From an uncultured Cohaesibacter sp. (GTDB lineage Bacteria > Pseudomonadota > Alphaproteobacteria > Rhizobiales > Cohaesibacteraceae), in NCBI RefSeq assembly GCF_963662805.1, contig NZ_OY759869.1, positions 467,501 through 531,500 on the forward strand: a stretch of 64,000 nt of DNA, read 5' to 3'. Positions 28,261-37,574 of this stretch are shown piece by piece. Position numbers and translations under genes: made by a program. Positions within the stretch are counted from its first letter, which is position 1; each line of letters starts with the position of its first letter. The notes under the pieces were generated by a model. That model had not been told where the DNA came from. It saw only the letters and a program-made list of their open reading frames with translations, and made no database searches.

Positions 28261-30048
28261 TTAAAAGCCCAAAGCCTTTTTGACCTTTGCATTGTGGCCG
28301 TAGATGTCGGAGCGCAGCTGCAAGGTTCCGTTCTCGGACATCCATGTCGTGAAGTAGGCGAGATGGACCGGAATCTTCTTGCTCAGGGTAACCCACTTCT
28401 CGTCGCCGCCGATCATCTTCTTGAGACGGTCCGAGCCCCAGTTTTCGGTCTGGCGCAGGATTACGTCGGCAAAATCCATCGGGTTCTGGACGCGGACGCA
28501 GCCGTGGCTGAAGGCCCGATAATCGCGATTGAACAGGCTGCGCGACGGGGTGTCGTGCAAATAGACGGAATGCTGATTGGGGAACAGGAATTTGACGTCA
28601 CCAAGAGCGTTGCGGGTGCCCGGCGTCTGGCGCAGACGAACCATGCCCGGCTCGACCTTTTCCCAGTCAAGCTTGGCGGGGTCTACCACCTGCGTGCGTC
28701 CCTTCACACTGGCCAGAACCTGATAGTTCGTGCTGGAGAAGAAGGAGCCCGGATCCGACTTGATCTTTGGCAACAGCTCGTTTGCTGCGATGGAATTGGG
28801 CACGTTCCAGTAGGGATTGACGACGACATATTCCATCTCATCAGAGAAGAGCGGCGTCTTGTGCTGGGCCTTGCCGACCACCACGCGGGTTTCGTGAATG
28901 ATCTTGTCGTTGCGCGTGACTTCCAGATGGAAGCTCGGAATGTTGACCATGATGTGGAAGGCACCGAGGTCACGGGGCAGCCAGCGCCAGCGTTCCATGT
29001 TGGCGATGATGTCCGGGATCAGGTCTTCCGGATTCTTGTTGAGCACGGCTAGGGTCGCCTTGCCGGCAATGCCGTCGGCGATCAGGCCGTTGTCAGCCTG
29101 AAATTTCTCCACCTTATCGGAGACTTCCTTGCTGTAGAGATCGGCGTCCTGTTGCGGTACGGCCAGACCAAGCTTACGGCGCAAGAGGACGACGCGGGTA
29201 TCGCGCATGCCGACCTTCATGCTTTTGCCTTCCGGCACGGACGGTGTGGAGCTGTCCGACTTGGCAAGGCGCAGGCGATTATATTCCTTGCGCAGGGCGA
29301 CGAAGCCGCGATGGTCCGGATTGTAGCTGCGCATGATGGTGCGCGGATTGTCGGCACGGACGATTTTCTTCAAGGCTTCGATCGAATCCGGGTAGTGCGG
29401 CTTGATCGTCATGACCTTTTTGGAAAAGATGCGCGGATCGACACGGCCCGCATAGGCCTGACGGGTGTAGCGGGTGACGGCCCGGGAAAGCTCGATATCC
29501 GCTTCTGCGATCTCGGACGGACTGGAGCCGGAGGCGCGCGAAATGGACAGGGACGGCGTGACGAAGTCTGCGGGATCAAGACCGTCGATGTCGGCGCGGG
29601 ATAGCGCAAAGGCCAGCTTGCGGGCCGAGGCGGTCATCTCGCCATTGACGAACCATGCGGTGCGGAAGTTGCGGTCCGTGTAGAAGGACACGAGCGCTGC
29701 ATTGTCCCGCTTTTCGAGGAAATCCTTGCTGCCCGGAATGGCATCGATTGCGTCGGCGACGGCGTCGAACAGATCCTGATCGGCCTGTTGGTCGATGCCG
29801 TCCGCACGCGGGCTATTGAGCTTGTCGAGGATCTTGTTGATGGTCGAAAGCGCTTCGATCTCGTTCTCGATCGTTGCTTCCGCTTTCTGGCCGATGAGGG
29901 TCACGGACGATTCGGCTTTGGCGAATGTCACGGCAGGAACGGCGGGCGATGACTGGTCAGTTTCGGTGGCACCGACAGGGCTGGTGGCAGCTCCGGCCAG
30001 TCCCAGTGCCATCAAGGCAATCGAAAGTTTCAGTGTCATCGCAGACAT
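28261..30048 (-). CDS. L,D-transpeptidase (YcbB/LdtD-like)
   Basis: 595 aa from the ATG at 30048, which has AGGA six bases upstream; an ATG 14 codons earlier is less likely. Signal peptide, then an N-terminal helical domain, a peptidoglycan-binding domain (about 265-335; RKLGLAVPQQDADLYSK, FQADNGLIADGIAGKATL) and a YkuD catalytic domain (about 355-560). The active-site motif is SHGCVRVQNP, with the cysteine at about 517. It forms 3-3 crosslinks in the periplasmic peptidoglycan, as LdtD does. Length and domain order match the family. Confidence 0.94.
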   Translation of the reverse strand: MSAMTLKLSIALMALGLAGAATSPVGATETDQSSPAVPAVTFAKAESSVTLIGQKAEATIENEIEALSTINKILDKLNSPRADGIDQQADQDLFDAVADAIDAIPGSKDFLEKRDNAALVSFYTDRNFRTAWFVNGEMTASARKLAFALSRADIDGLDPADFVTPSLSISRASGSSPSEIAEADIELSRAVTRYTRQAYAGRVDPRIFSKKVMTIKPHYPDSIEALKKIVRADNPRTIMRSYNPDHRGFVALRKEYNRLRLAKSDSSTPSVPEGKSMKVGMRDTRVVLLRRKLGLAVPQQDADLYSKEVSDKVEKFQADNGLIADGIAGKATLAVLNKNPEDLIPDIIANMERWRWLPRDLGAFHIMVNIPSFHLEVTRNDKIIHETRVVVGKAQHKTPLFSDEMEYVVVNPYWNVPNSIAANELLPKIKSDPGSFFSSTNYQVLASVKGRTQVVDPAKLDWEKVEPGMVRLRQTPGTRNALGDVKFLFPNQHSVYLHDTPSRSLFNRDYRAFSHGCVRVQNPMDFADVILRQTENWGSDRLKKMIGGDEKWVTLSKKIPVHLAYFTTWMSENGTLQLRSDIYGHNAKVKKALGF

Positions 30049-30171
30049 GACGCATCCTGTGTTCAGGTTGAAAAGGAATGGAGGCCACACAAAACTGATT
30101 TGGCGCTTTGTGCAACAGGAATTGAATCACAAACAGGAGATCAGGTCTTCTGTGTAGCAGTCCTGCAACGA

Positions 30172-31845
30172 TCAGGAGGCCTTGGCGTCGTCATCCGGTG
30201 AGGAATCTGTGTCCTGCTCCAGACCGTAATCCTTGAGCTTCCGGTACAGAGTGGAGCGGCCAATGCCCAGACGCCGGGCGACATCGGACATGCGATAGTC
30301 GTGATGTTTGAGGGCGCGGGCGATGATGTCAGATTCCAGATCGGCCAATGGCCGGATGTTGCCATTGTCGTCAAGGATACGCAGGAAGCCCCATGGATCC
30401 TGATGCTCTGTGGATTGCGGCCTTTGGTGGTGATGCTCATACATCTGCGGAGAGGAAACCCTGTAGGGTTCTGACAGTGATGCACTTGGCATCGGATCGT
30501 GAACCTGCAGCGGATGAACATTCTCGCCCGGCAGACCTGTTGTCAGCTGGTTCTGGGTTGCTGCGAGGCCTTCGCTTGCGAAGCGGGCCAGATCCTCAAG
30601 TTCGGCACTGCCTGCCTCGAAGGGAGCGCGGGCCTTCAGAATAGGTGCACTGAAGGCGCTGAGCTGGCTGGCAATCTGGGGAAATTCCTCGACCGTGAGC
30701 CGGTCGCCATCGCACAGCACCACGGCGCGGAAGATAGTGTTTTCCAACTGGCGGATGTTGCCCGGCCAATCGTAGCACTGCAGCAGGTGAAGGGCTTCAT
30801 CGGTGATCCCGCCAAGGCCCTTGCGGCCTTCTTCGGCGGCAAAGCGGGTGAGAAAATTCTGTGCAAGAGCCGGGATGTCATCCTTGCGGTCTCGTAAGGG
30901 GGGCATGCGGATGGGGAAGACATTGAGGCGATAATAGAGGTCCTCACGGAACTTGCCATCCTTGACCAACTGGATGAGATCCTTGTTGGTGGCCGAGATC
31001 AGACGGAAATCGACCTTGACGGGCTTGGGTGAGCCGACCGGATCTATCTCGCCTTCCTGCAGGGCGCGCAGCAGTTTCACCTGTGTTTCGAGCGGCAGTT
31101 CTCCCACTTCATCGAGAAACAGCGTGCCACCATTGGCCTCTACGAACTTGCCGGTGTGCTTCTCGTTTGCTCCGGTGAAGGCGCCTTTCTCGTGGCCGAA
31201 CAGGATGCTCTCGACGAGATTGTCCGGGATGGCTCCGCAGTTCACGGTCACAAAGGGTTTTGCCGACCGGTCGGAGGCATTCTGAATGGCCTTGGCGATC
31301 AGTTCCTTGCCGACGCCGGATTCCCCCTCGATGAGAATGGGGATGTGGGATTTTGCTGCCCGCTGGCCCAGATTGAGCACACGTCCCATGGCTTCGCTGG
31401 AGGAAATGATGTGCTTGAAGCTGTAATTGCCTTCGCTCTTGGAACGAATGCGGGTGATTTCCTCTTCGAGGGCATTGACCTTCAGCGCATTGCGCATGGC
31501 CACCTGAAGACGCTCGGGGGAAACCGGTTTGATGACAAAGTCGAAAGCTCCGGCGCGCATGGCATTGACGGCGGTGTCGATACCTGCGTGGGCCGTCTGA
31601 ACGATGACTGGCGCCTTGATGTCGGTTTTCTGCAAAGCCTGCAAAACGCCCATGCCATCAAGATTGGGCATGACCAGATCGAGGATAATCAGATCGAATT
31701 TGGTGGCGGGGTGCTGTTTGAGGACATCGAGAGCGTGTTCCCCATTTTCCGCACTCACCGACGCGAAGCCACTCTTCTCGACAATCGCTTCGAGAAGACG
31801 GCGCTGCACCGGATCGTCATCAACAATCAGAATGGTTTCGGTCAT
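30172..31845 (-). CDS. NtrC-class sigma-54-dependent response regulator
   Basis: 557 aa. The receiver domain begins ILIVDDDPVQRRLLEAIV, with phospho-Asp in LIILDLVMPNLDG. The AAA+ domain has Walker A GESGVGKEL, the sigma-54 contact loop EKGAFTGA, Walker B GGTLFLDEVGELP and the sensor arginine finger region. The C-terminal Fis-type helix-turn-helix ends the protein (YRMSDVARRLGIGRSTLYRKL). About 60 residues of Pro/His-rich linker precede the last domain. The start (MTETIL) has GGAA upstream. No kinase gene is adjacent, so its signal is unknown. Confidence 0.94.
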   Translation of the reverse strand: MTETILIVDDDPVQRRLLEAIVEKSGFASVSAENGEHALDVLKQHPATKFDLIILDLVMPNLDGMGVLQALQKTDIKAPVIVQTAHAGIDTAVNAMRAGAFDFVIKPVSPERLQVAMRNALKVNALEEEITRIRSKSEGNYSFKHIISSSEAMGRVLNLGQRAAKSHIPILIEGESGVGKELIAKAIQNASDRSAKPFVTVNCGAIPDNLVESILFGHEKGAFTGANEKHTGKFVEANGGTLFLDEVGELPLETQVKLLRALQEGEIDPVGSPKPVKVDFRLISATNKDLIQLVKDGKFREDLYYRLNVFPIRMPPLRDRKDDIPALAQNFLTRFAAEEGRKGLGGITDEALHLLQCYDWPGNIRQLENTIFRAVVLCDGDRLTVEEFPQIASQLSAFSAPILKARAPFEAGSAELEDLARFASEGLAATQNQLTTGLPGENVHPLQVHDPMPSASLSEPYRVSSPQMYEHHHQRPQSTEHQDPWGFLRILDDNGNIRPLADLESDIIARALKHHDYRMSDVARRLGIGRSTLYRKLKDYGLEQDTDSSPDDDAKAS

Positions 31846-32271
31846 GATCGTTCCGAGACTGGTCCGAGGAAGGGCTGGCGTTTTGCTCACCACTCGCCCG
31901 GATTACTGAATACTCGCCCGTTTCGGAGTAAACGCGTGAAAGCGGGCGAATCTGTGTCATTTTGACCCAAGATGCGTGTCAGCGGTTAACACGAGCTTAA
32001 TTGTCGCTTTTGACGATGCGAAAAATTGTGTGAATTCGCGCCTTCTCTCACGCCCATTCGGGCTTGATCTGTCTGGGCAAACAACGAAGGCTGGTCCTAT
32101 GGTAGAGCAAGAGGTGTTTGCAGATCTCAGCATGAATACCTATCTTAATCGAGGGTGCCGGGTTTGACCGGACCGCTCTCCCATTCGTTGACGCCACTTG
32201 CTGGTTGATATCAGCCGGTGTCAGCCTTCAAACCGTAACCTGATCACGCAATTATTTGCCGGAAAGATTTG
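31846..32271. other. divergent intergenic region, no gene recognised
   Basis: About 425 bp between the NtrC-type regulator and pepF, holding both promoters. No tRNA or conserved RNA seen. A dyad around GGTTGATATCAGCC near 32202-32215 is the only notable structure. Confidence 0.4.
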
Positions 32272-34152
32272 ATGTTTACAGCACGCTCTCTGTTCGCTTC
32301 GCCAGACCCCTTCTCCTTACTCTCCTTTGCGACCGCCGAGGCCGGCTCTGGTGCATCGCTTGACGGGCTGCCCGAGTGGGATTTGAGCGATCTGTACAAG
32401 GGGCTTGATGATCCCGCGATCGAGGCCGATTTTGCCGCGTGCAAAACCGAAGCTGCCGACTTTGCTGCTGCCTATCAGGGCAAGCTAGAGGCGATGCTCA
32501 GCGAGAAGGGCGGAGATCCCCTTGCCGAGGCGCTGAAACTCTATGAAGCGGTGCAGGAGCGTATGGGCAAGCTGATCAGTTTTGCAGGGCTGATGTATAA
32601 CGGCAATACGACCGATCCGGCGCGGGCGAAATTCTATGGAGATGCTCAGGATCGGCTGACGACCATTTCCACCCAGATGCTGTTCTTCGAGCTGGAACTC
32701 AACCGCATTCCCGATGCGGTGCTCGACGGTGCCATCGAGGGCAGCGCAGCGCTTGCGCACTTCAAGCCATGGCTTGATGACCTGCGCAAGGAAAAGCCCT
32801 ATCAGCTCGCTGATGAGTTGGAAAAACTCTTCTACGAGAAGTCCGTGACCGGAGCGATGGCTTGGAACCGTCTGTTCAACGAGACCATGGCTGGTCTGCG
32901 TTTCTCGGTAGAGATTGACAGCAAGACCGAAGAACTGCCGATCGAGAAGACCCTCAACTATCTGACCGATACGGACGAGGCCAAACGCAAGGCCGCCGCT
33001 GACGCGTTGGCCAAGACTTTCAAGTCGAACATTTCGACCTTCTCGCTGATTTCCAACGTGCTGGCCAAGGACAAATCAATCTCTGACAGCTGGCGCGGCT
33101 TTGAGGATGTGGCCGACAGCCGCCATCTTGCCAACCGTGTCGAGCGCGAAGTGGTCGATGCATTGGTCGAAGCGGTGCAGGAGGCCTATCCGCGTCTATC
33201 CCATCGCTATTATGCCCTGAAGGCGAAATGGTTCGAGAAGGACGCGCTTGATCATTGGGATCGCAATGCGCCGTTGCCCAAGGTTCCAACCCGCACCATT
33301 GAGTGGCCCGAAGCCAAGCAGATCGTGCAGGATGCCTATGCCGGCTTTGCGCCCGAGATGGCCGATATTTCCGAGCAGTTCTTCTCCAAGGGCTGGATCG
33401 ACGCGGCCATTCGTGACGGAAAGTCGCCGGGGGCCTTTGCCCATCCGACGGTGCCGAGCGTTCACCCCTATGTGCTGCTCAACTATATGGGCAAGCCGCG
33501 CGATGTGATGACGTTAGCGCACGAACTGGGCCATGGGGTGCATCAGGTTCTGGCCGGTAAGCAGGGTGCCCTGATGGCTCCGACGCCGCTGACCCTTGCC
33601 GAGACCGCCAGTGTGTTTGGCGAAATGCTGACCTTCCGCTCCCTTCTTGCCAAGACCCGTTCGGTCGAAGAGCGCCGCTCCATGCTGGCAGGCAAGGTCG
33701 AAGACATGCTCAACACCGTTGTGCGCCAGATTGCCTTCTATCTGTTTGAGCGCAAGCTTCATACGGCCCGCGCTGAAGGGGAATTGACCTCCGATCAGAT
33801 CTGCGAGCTCTGGATGAGCGTACAAGCATACAGTCTGGGGCCATCGGTCCGGTTGGGTGAGGGATATGAGACCTATTGGGCCTATATTCCGCACTTCATC
33901 CATTCGCCCTTCTATGTCTATGCCTACGCCTTTGGCGATTGTCTGGTGAACTCGCTCTATTCGGTCTACCAGAACAGCGACGAGGGCTTCGTTCAGAAGT
34001 ACTTTGACATGCTGAGCGCGGGCGGCACCAAGCATCACTCGGAGCTTCTGGCTCCGTTCGGGCTGGATGCGAAGGATCCGGACTTCTGGTCCAAGGGACT
34101 GGCTGTTGTTGAAGGTCTGATCGACGAACTGGAGGCGCTCGAAGGCGCCTGA
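32272..34152 (+). CDS. pepF: oligoendopeptidase F (M3B metallopeptidase)
   Basis: 626 aa. The zinc motif HELGHGVH (His417, Glu418, His421) and the downstream glutamate in TLAETASVFGEML match M3B peptidases, which cut short peptides in the cytoplasm. The ATG follows GGAAAG by about seven bases; a TTG immediately before it is an alternative. The first ~25 residues are less conserved in character. Length is normal for the family. The gene precedes the ABC1-kinase gene by 37 bp and may share its transcript. Confidence 0.94.
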   Translation: MFTARSLFASPDPFSLLSFATAEAGSGASLDGLPEWDLSDLYKGLDDPAIEADFAACKTEAADFAAAYQGKLEAMLSEKGGDPLAEALKLYEAVQERMGKLISFAGLMYNGNTTDPARAKFYGDAQDRLTTISTQMLFFELELNRIPDAVLDGAIEGSAALAHFKPWLDDLRKEKPYQLADELEKLFYEKSVTGAMAWNRLFNETMAGLRFSVEIDSKTEELPIEKTLNYLTDTDEAKRKAAADALAKTFKSNISTFSLISNVLAKDKSISDSWRGFEDVADSRHLANRVEREVVDALVEAVQEAYPRLSHRYYALKAKWFEKDALDHWDRNAPLPKVPTRTIEWPEAKQIVQDAYAGFAPEMADISEQFFSKGWIDAAIRDGKSPGAFAHPTVPSVHPYVLLNYMGKPRDVMTLAHELGHGVHQVLAGKQGALMAPTPLTLAETASVFGEMLTFRSLLAKTRSVEERRSMLAGKVEDMLNTVVRQIAFYLFERKLHTARAEGELTSDQICELWMSVQAYSLGPSVRLGEGYETYWAYIPHFIHSPFYVYAYAFGDCLVNSLYSVYQNSDEGFVQKYFDMLSAGGTKHHSELLAPFGLDAKDPDFWSKGLAVVEGLIDELEALEGA

Positions 34153-34189
34153 GGGATCGGGTCAGGCAAAGTGTGGAGCGTATCAATTC

Positions 34190-35620
34190 ATGGCTGATGA
34201 CCAGACTTCGAATCGCCCGGATTCTGAAGACAATTCGAAATCCTATGACGATGAAAACCGCTTCGGCGGCCGGATGAAACGCTATGCCCGCGTCAATGCG
34301 GGCATGGGCGGCTTTGTCGCCCGGGCTGCCGGCACGCGTCTTCTCGGGCGTGGTGGCGGGGATGATATCAGCAAGGAAGCTGCTGATCTCGCCCGCGTGC
34401 TTGGCAATCTAAAGGGCCCCTTGATGAAAGTCGCGCAAATGCTGGCGACGGTGCCCGATATCGTACCGCCGGAATATTCGTCCGAGCTGGCGCAATTGCA
34501 GGCCGATGCCCCTCCTATGGGGTGGGCCTTTGTCAAACGCCGGATGCGCTCCGAGTTGGGGCCGGACTGGCGGTCGCGCTTTGCCAATTTCGAACATGAG
34601 CCATCGGCTGCTGCCTCACTGGGGCAGGTGCACAAGGCCTTTCTTGAGGATGGCTCGAAGCTTGCCTGCAAGCTGCAATATCCCGATATGGCCTCGGCGG
34701 TGGAGGCGGATCTCAAGCAGCTCGACATGCTGTTTGCCGTTCACCGCAACATTCAGAAGGCGATCGACAATCGGGAAGTGGCCAAGGAGCTGGGCGACCG
34801 GGTGCGCGAGGAACTCGACTATATTCGCGAAGCCTGGCACATGGATCTCTATCACACGATCTTTCGCGGTATCGACTTCATCCGCGTGCCACAGCTCTAT
34901 GCCGAGCTTTCAACGCCGCGCCTTCTCAGCATGGGCTGGCTCGATGGCAGCAAGCTGCTTAATTACCGCGACCACAGTCAGGAAGACCGAAACTATCTGA
35001 CCAAATGCCTGTTCCATGCCTGGTGGTATCCCTTTGCCCATCACGGGCTGATCCACGGGGATCCGCATCTGGGCAACTACACGGTCTTTGAGGAAGAAGG
35101 CCGGGTCGGTGGCATCAACCTGTTTGACTATGGCTGCATCCGCATCTTCCCGCCAACCTTCGTGCAAGGGGTGGTCAATCTGTATCACGGTCTGCTGGCA
35201 GGCAATCGCGAGCAGGTTGTTCATGCCTATGAGACATGGGGCTTTAGCAATCTCAGTGATGATCTGGTCGATGCGCTCAATGTCTGGGCCGAATTCATCT
35301 ACGGACCGATGCTGGACGACCGCGTGCGGTCCATTGCCGATGGCATCAGCCCTATGGACTATGGTCGCAAGCAGGCCTTCCGGGTCGGACAGGAACTCAA
35401 GCGCCTTGGGCCAGTGACGGTGCCGCGGGAATTCGTCTTCATGAACCGGGCTGCCGTGGGCTTGGGCGGTGTTTTCCTGCATCTGAAAGCAGAGCTCAAT
35501 TTTTACGAGATGTTCAACGAGCAGATCGAGGATTTCAGCGTCGAGCGTGTCTTTGCGGCCCGTCGGCGGTTGCCGTATTCGCCCCGTGCCTTTGATCCGA
35601 CCTTTGGCGAGGCTGCCTGA
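34190..35620 (+). CDS. ABC1/UbiB-family atypical kinase-like protein
   Basis: 476 aa, AarF/UbiB/COQ8 family, linked to quinone biosynthesis or lipid trafficking. The family's Ala-rich loop (SAAASLGQVHKA near 142-153), the VAIK-like lysine (LACKLQYP), the HGDPHLGNY catalytic loop (about 287-295) and the FDYG metal motif are present. The KxGQ signature reads KVAQ (LMKVAQMLATVPD), with Ala in place of Gly. The gene follows pepF. Confidence 0.92.
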   Translation: MADDQTSNRPDSEDNSKSYDDENRFGGRMKRYARVNAGMGGFVARAAGTRLLGRGGGDDISKEAADLARVLGNLKGPLMKVAQMLATVPDIVPPEYSSELAQLQADAPPMGWAFVKRRMRSELGPDWRSRFANFEHEPSAAASLGQVHKAFLEDGSKLACKLQYPDMASAVEADLKQLDMLFAVHRNIQKAIDNREVAKELGDRVREELDYIREAWHMDLYHTIFRGIDFIRVPQLYAELSTPRLLSMGWLDGSKLLNYRDHSQEDRNYLTKCLFHAWWYPFAHHGLIHGDPHLGNYTVFEEEGRVGGINLFDYGCIRIFPPTFVQGVVNLYHGLLAGNREQVVHAYETWGFSNLSDDLVDALNVWAEFIYGPMLDDRVRSIADGISPMDYGRKQAFRVGQELKRLGPVTVPREFVFMNRAAVGLGGVFLHLKAELNFYEMFNEQIEDFSVERVFAARRRLPYSPRAFDPTFGEAA

Positions 35621-35724
35621 CGGGTCTGTGACGGAAGGAGCAATTGCGCCGAGCGCTTGCCTGCGGTATGTTGTCGCAGAAGAATCCCTTAGTTGGGGGC
35701 CTCGATCACAAGCTGGAGGAACCG

Positions 35725-35859
35725 ATGGCAGACAAACTCAATCCCGTCATGGATTATGACGAACACAACAAGACCTATGATCTGTTTCTGGGTCTCGTCA
35801 AATACGGCATCGCCGGACTCGTCGTCCTGCTTATCCTGATGGCAATCTTCCTGCTCTAG
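35725..35859 (+). CDS. aa3-type cytochrome c oxidase subunit IV, 44 aa
   Basis: A tiny single-helix membrane subunit of the bacterial aa3 oxidase (CoxIV/CtaF-like), known from alphaproteobacteria. The N-terminal soluble part has the typical MDYDEHNKTYDLFL, followed by one membrane helix (GIAGLVVLLILMAIFLL). The ATG has GGAGG five bases upstream. An upstream extension of the frame to 35644 looks non-coding. The other oxidase subunits are not in the window, as is usual for this subunit. Confidence 0.9.
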   Translation: MADKLNPVMDYDEHNKTYDLFLGLVKYGIAGLVVLLILMAIFLL

Positions 35860-35897
35860 GAGTGCCGCGATCTGCTGATTGCACAAATCATGACACG

Positions 35898-35935
35898 AAA
35901 AAGCCAACCGTGATCAATGTCGCGGTTGGCTTTTT
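35898..35935. terminator. bidirectional terminator
   Basis: AAAAAGCCAACC pairs with GGTTGGCTTTTT, a 12-bp stem with A and T tails, between the convergent cox IV and TPR genes. Confidence 0.9.
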
Positions 35936-35969
35936 CAATTGAGCAGGGTCGATTGACCGGACTGACTGA

Positions 35970-36821
35970 TCAGCTCTTGCCGTAGCGCAGTTTGCGCGTG
36001 CGGTCCATGCCATCGATGGCGGGCTGATAGTTGGAATTGAGAATTTTGGCCCGCTGGAACGAATCATAGGCGCGGCTATAGTCCCGTTCTTTCTCGAGCG
36101 CGAGGCCCTGATTCGCCCATGCGCGATAGTTTTCGCGATCCAGACGCACGGCGTTGGAGAAATCACCCAAGGCGCCCTTCATGTCATTCTGGGCAAGGTA
36201 GCTCAGGCCACGGGCGTTGAAGGCATCGGAGTTCGATGCATCAAGGCTGAGGGCGTAGGTGAAGTCTTCGATTGCCTGACTGTGATTGCGCTGCTGCTGG
36301 AAGATCAGGCCGCGATAATAATAGGCGCGCGGGTCGCGGGTCTTGGCGACAATTGCCTGATTGTAATCCGATACAGCCCGTCCCATGTCGCCCTGAGTGC
36401 GGAAGAGATCGCCACGACCAATCAAGGCAATATCGTAGCTGGGGTTGATCATGATCGAGCGGTTATAATCGGCCAGTGCCTGTTGCGGATTGTTGATCTT
36501 CTTGTAGATCAGCGCGCGGTTGGCGTAGGCCTGATGGAAATTCGGATTGAGCGAGATCGCTCTGGTGAAATCCTGAATGGCGAGATCATACTGGGCAGAG
36601 CGGCCATAAGCCGTGCCGCGGATGTTGTAGGCATTCGCATCGTTCGGATTCTGGGCAATCACCTGATTGAGAGAGGCAATATTGTCTGCGGCGCCAGCAT
36701 TCTTGTCGAACTCGGCGGTGCCGTTCATGCCTGCGGTCTGACATGCTGCAAGACCCACAGTGAGAGCCGCGATGGCAAGAAGGTGCCGGAAATTGCGCAA
36801 TTGGACCAACGGGCCGACCAT
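35970..36821 (-). CDS. TPR-repeat lipoprotein
   Basis: 283 aa from the ATG at 36821 (GAGG about ten bases upstream; frames open to 36857). A signal peptide ends in a lipobox LAAC, so the protein is likely anchored in the outer membrane or periplasm. Six consecutive tetratricopeptide repeats span about residues 60-265 (for example YNIRGTAYGRSAQYDLAIQD and ANRALIYKKINNPQQALADY). It is of NlpI-like design and probably a scaffold for envelope enzymes; the exact partner is unknown. Confidence 0.88.
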   Translation of the reverse strand: MVGPLVQLRNFRHLLAIAALTVGLAACQTAGMNGTAEFDKNAGAADNIASLNQVIAQNPNDANAYNIRGTAYGRSAQYDLAIQDFTRAISLNPNFHQAYANRALIYKKINNPQQALADYNRSIMINPSYDIALIGRGDLFRTQGDMGRAVSDYNQAIVAKTRDPRAYYYRGLIFQQQRNHSQAIEDFTYALSLDASNSDAFNARGLSYLAQNDMKGALGDFSNAVRLDRENYRAWANQGLALEKERDYSRAYDSFQRAKILNSNYQPAIDGMDRTRKLRYGKS

Positions 36822-37074
36822 GTAAACAAACCTCATCAGGTAAAGAAAGACGACCACCGGGGCGTCGAACAGGATTATGACACAAAAGACAGAGCAGTCT
36901 GTCAGAAATTTGGCAGATCGGAAAACGGCTGCCCAATTTCATGTTTTTCCTGTGCGAGACACTTCATCCAGAACCGGACGAGCTGTCAATTGATGAAAAT
37001 GCTTGGTTTAACCGTCGTAGTGGCTGTTGCAGGCAGGGCTAAGCCCATGTTCCGGCACTCGCGCATACGACAAA

Positions 37075-37099
37075 CTCAGGTCTCGCGAGGAGACCTGAG
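37075..37099. promoter_or_regulatory. perfect 9-bp inverted repeat in an intergenic gap
   Basis: CTCAGGTCT (37075-37083) and AGACCTGAG (37091-37099) around a 7-nt loop, in the 367-bp gap between the TPR gene promoter and rpsU (36822-37188). There is no T run, so it is not a normal terminator. It may be an operator or RNA hairpin; the rest of the gap shows nothing recognisable apart from a second GCCGGC dyad (37134-37156). Confidence 0.4.
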
Positions 37100-37168
37100 C
37101 AAATATCACCGAACTTTCATCAAATATAGATCTGGCCGGCATTGGACACGCCGGCAGCAAGGTCCCTA

Positions 37169-37190
37169 AAGACCAAAGTCAGCTGGTCTT
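37169..37190 (-). terminator. hairpin at the rpsU stop codon
   Basis: AAGACCA (37169-37175) pairs with TGGTCTT (37184-37190), overlapping the last bases of rpsU. Read leftward it is followed by TAGGG, so the T run is poor. Confidence 0.4.
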
Positions 37191-37416
37191 AGCGACCGCG
37201 ACCTTTGGAAGGAACCAGACCTTCACGCTGCAAGCGTTTGCGAGCCAGTTTGCGCGCACGGCGCACAGCTTCAGCTTTTTCACGAGCCTTCTTCTCAGAT
37301 GGCTTTTCGTAGAAGTTCCGCATTTTCATTTCGCGGAATACGCCTTCACGCTGGAGTTTCTTTTTCAGCGCCTTCAAGGCTTGGTCGACATTGTTATCGC
37401 GGACGAGTACCTGCAC
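37189..37416 (-). CDS. rpsU: 30S ribosomal protein S21
   Basis: 75 aa, strongly basic, with the S21 signature MQVLVRDNNVDQALKALKKK and the KMRNFYEKPSEKKAREKAEAVRRARK core. It begins with GTG; AGGG lies eight bases before it. S21 binds the 30S platform and takes part in translation initiation. Confidence 0.96.
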   Translation of the reverse strand: MQVLVRDNNVDQALKALKKKLQREGVFREMKMRNFYEKPSEKKAREKAEAVRRARKLARKRLQREGLVPSKGRGR

Positions 37417-37454
37417 GCGTCATTCCCTAAGTTCGTGATGTTTGGATTTTCGAT

Positions 37455-37500
37455 AAAAAAATCGGCCACCGCCTTAGCAGCGCCCGAACTTTGGTGGGCG
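37455..37500 (-). terminator. probable terminator after purK
   Basis: On the minus strand CGCCCACC (37500-37493) can pair with GGTGG (37470-37466 region), followed by seven T (37461-37455). It lies between purK and rpsU. Confidence 0.55.
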
Positions 37501-37574
37501 TTCTACCAGACCTCAGGTTGATTGTCCACCGGCAAGCCGCCCCTTTTGCCGAATTTGTGCCAAAAAATCTGCTT

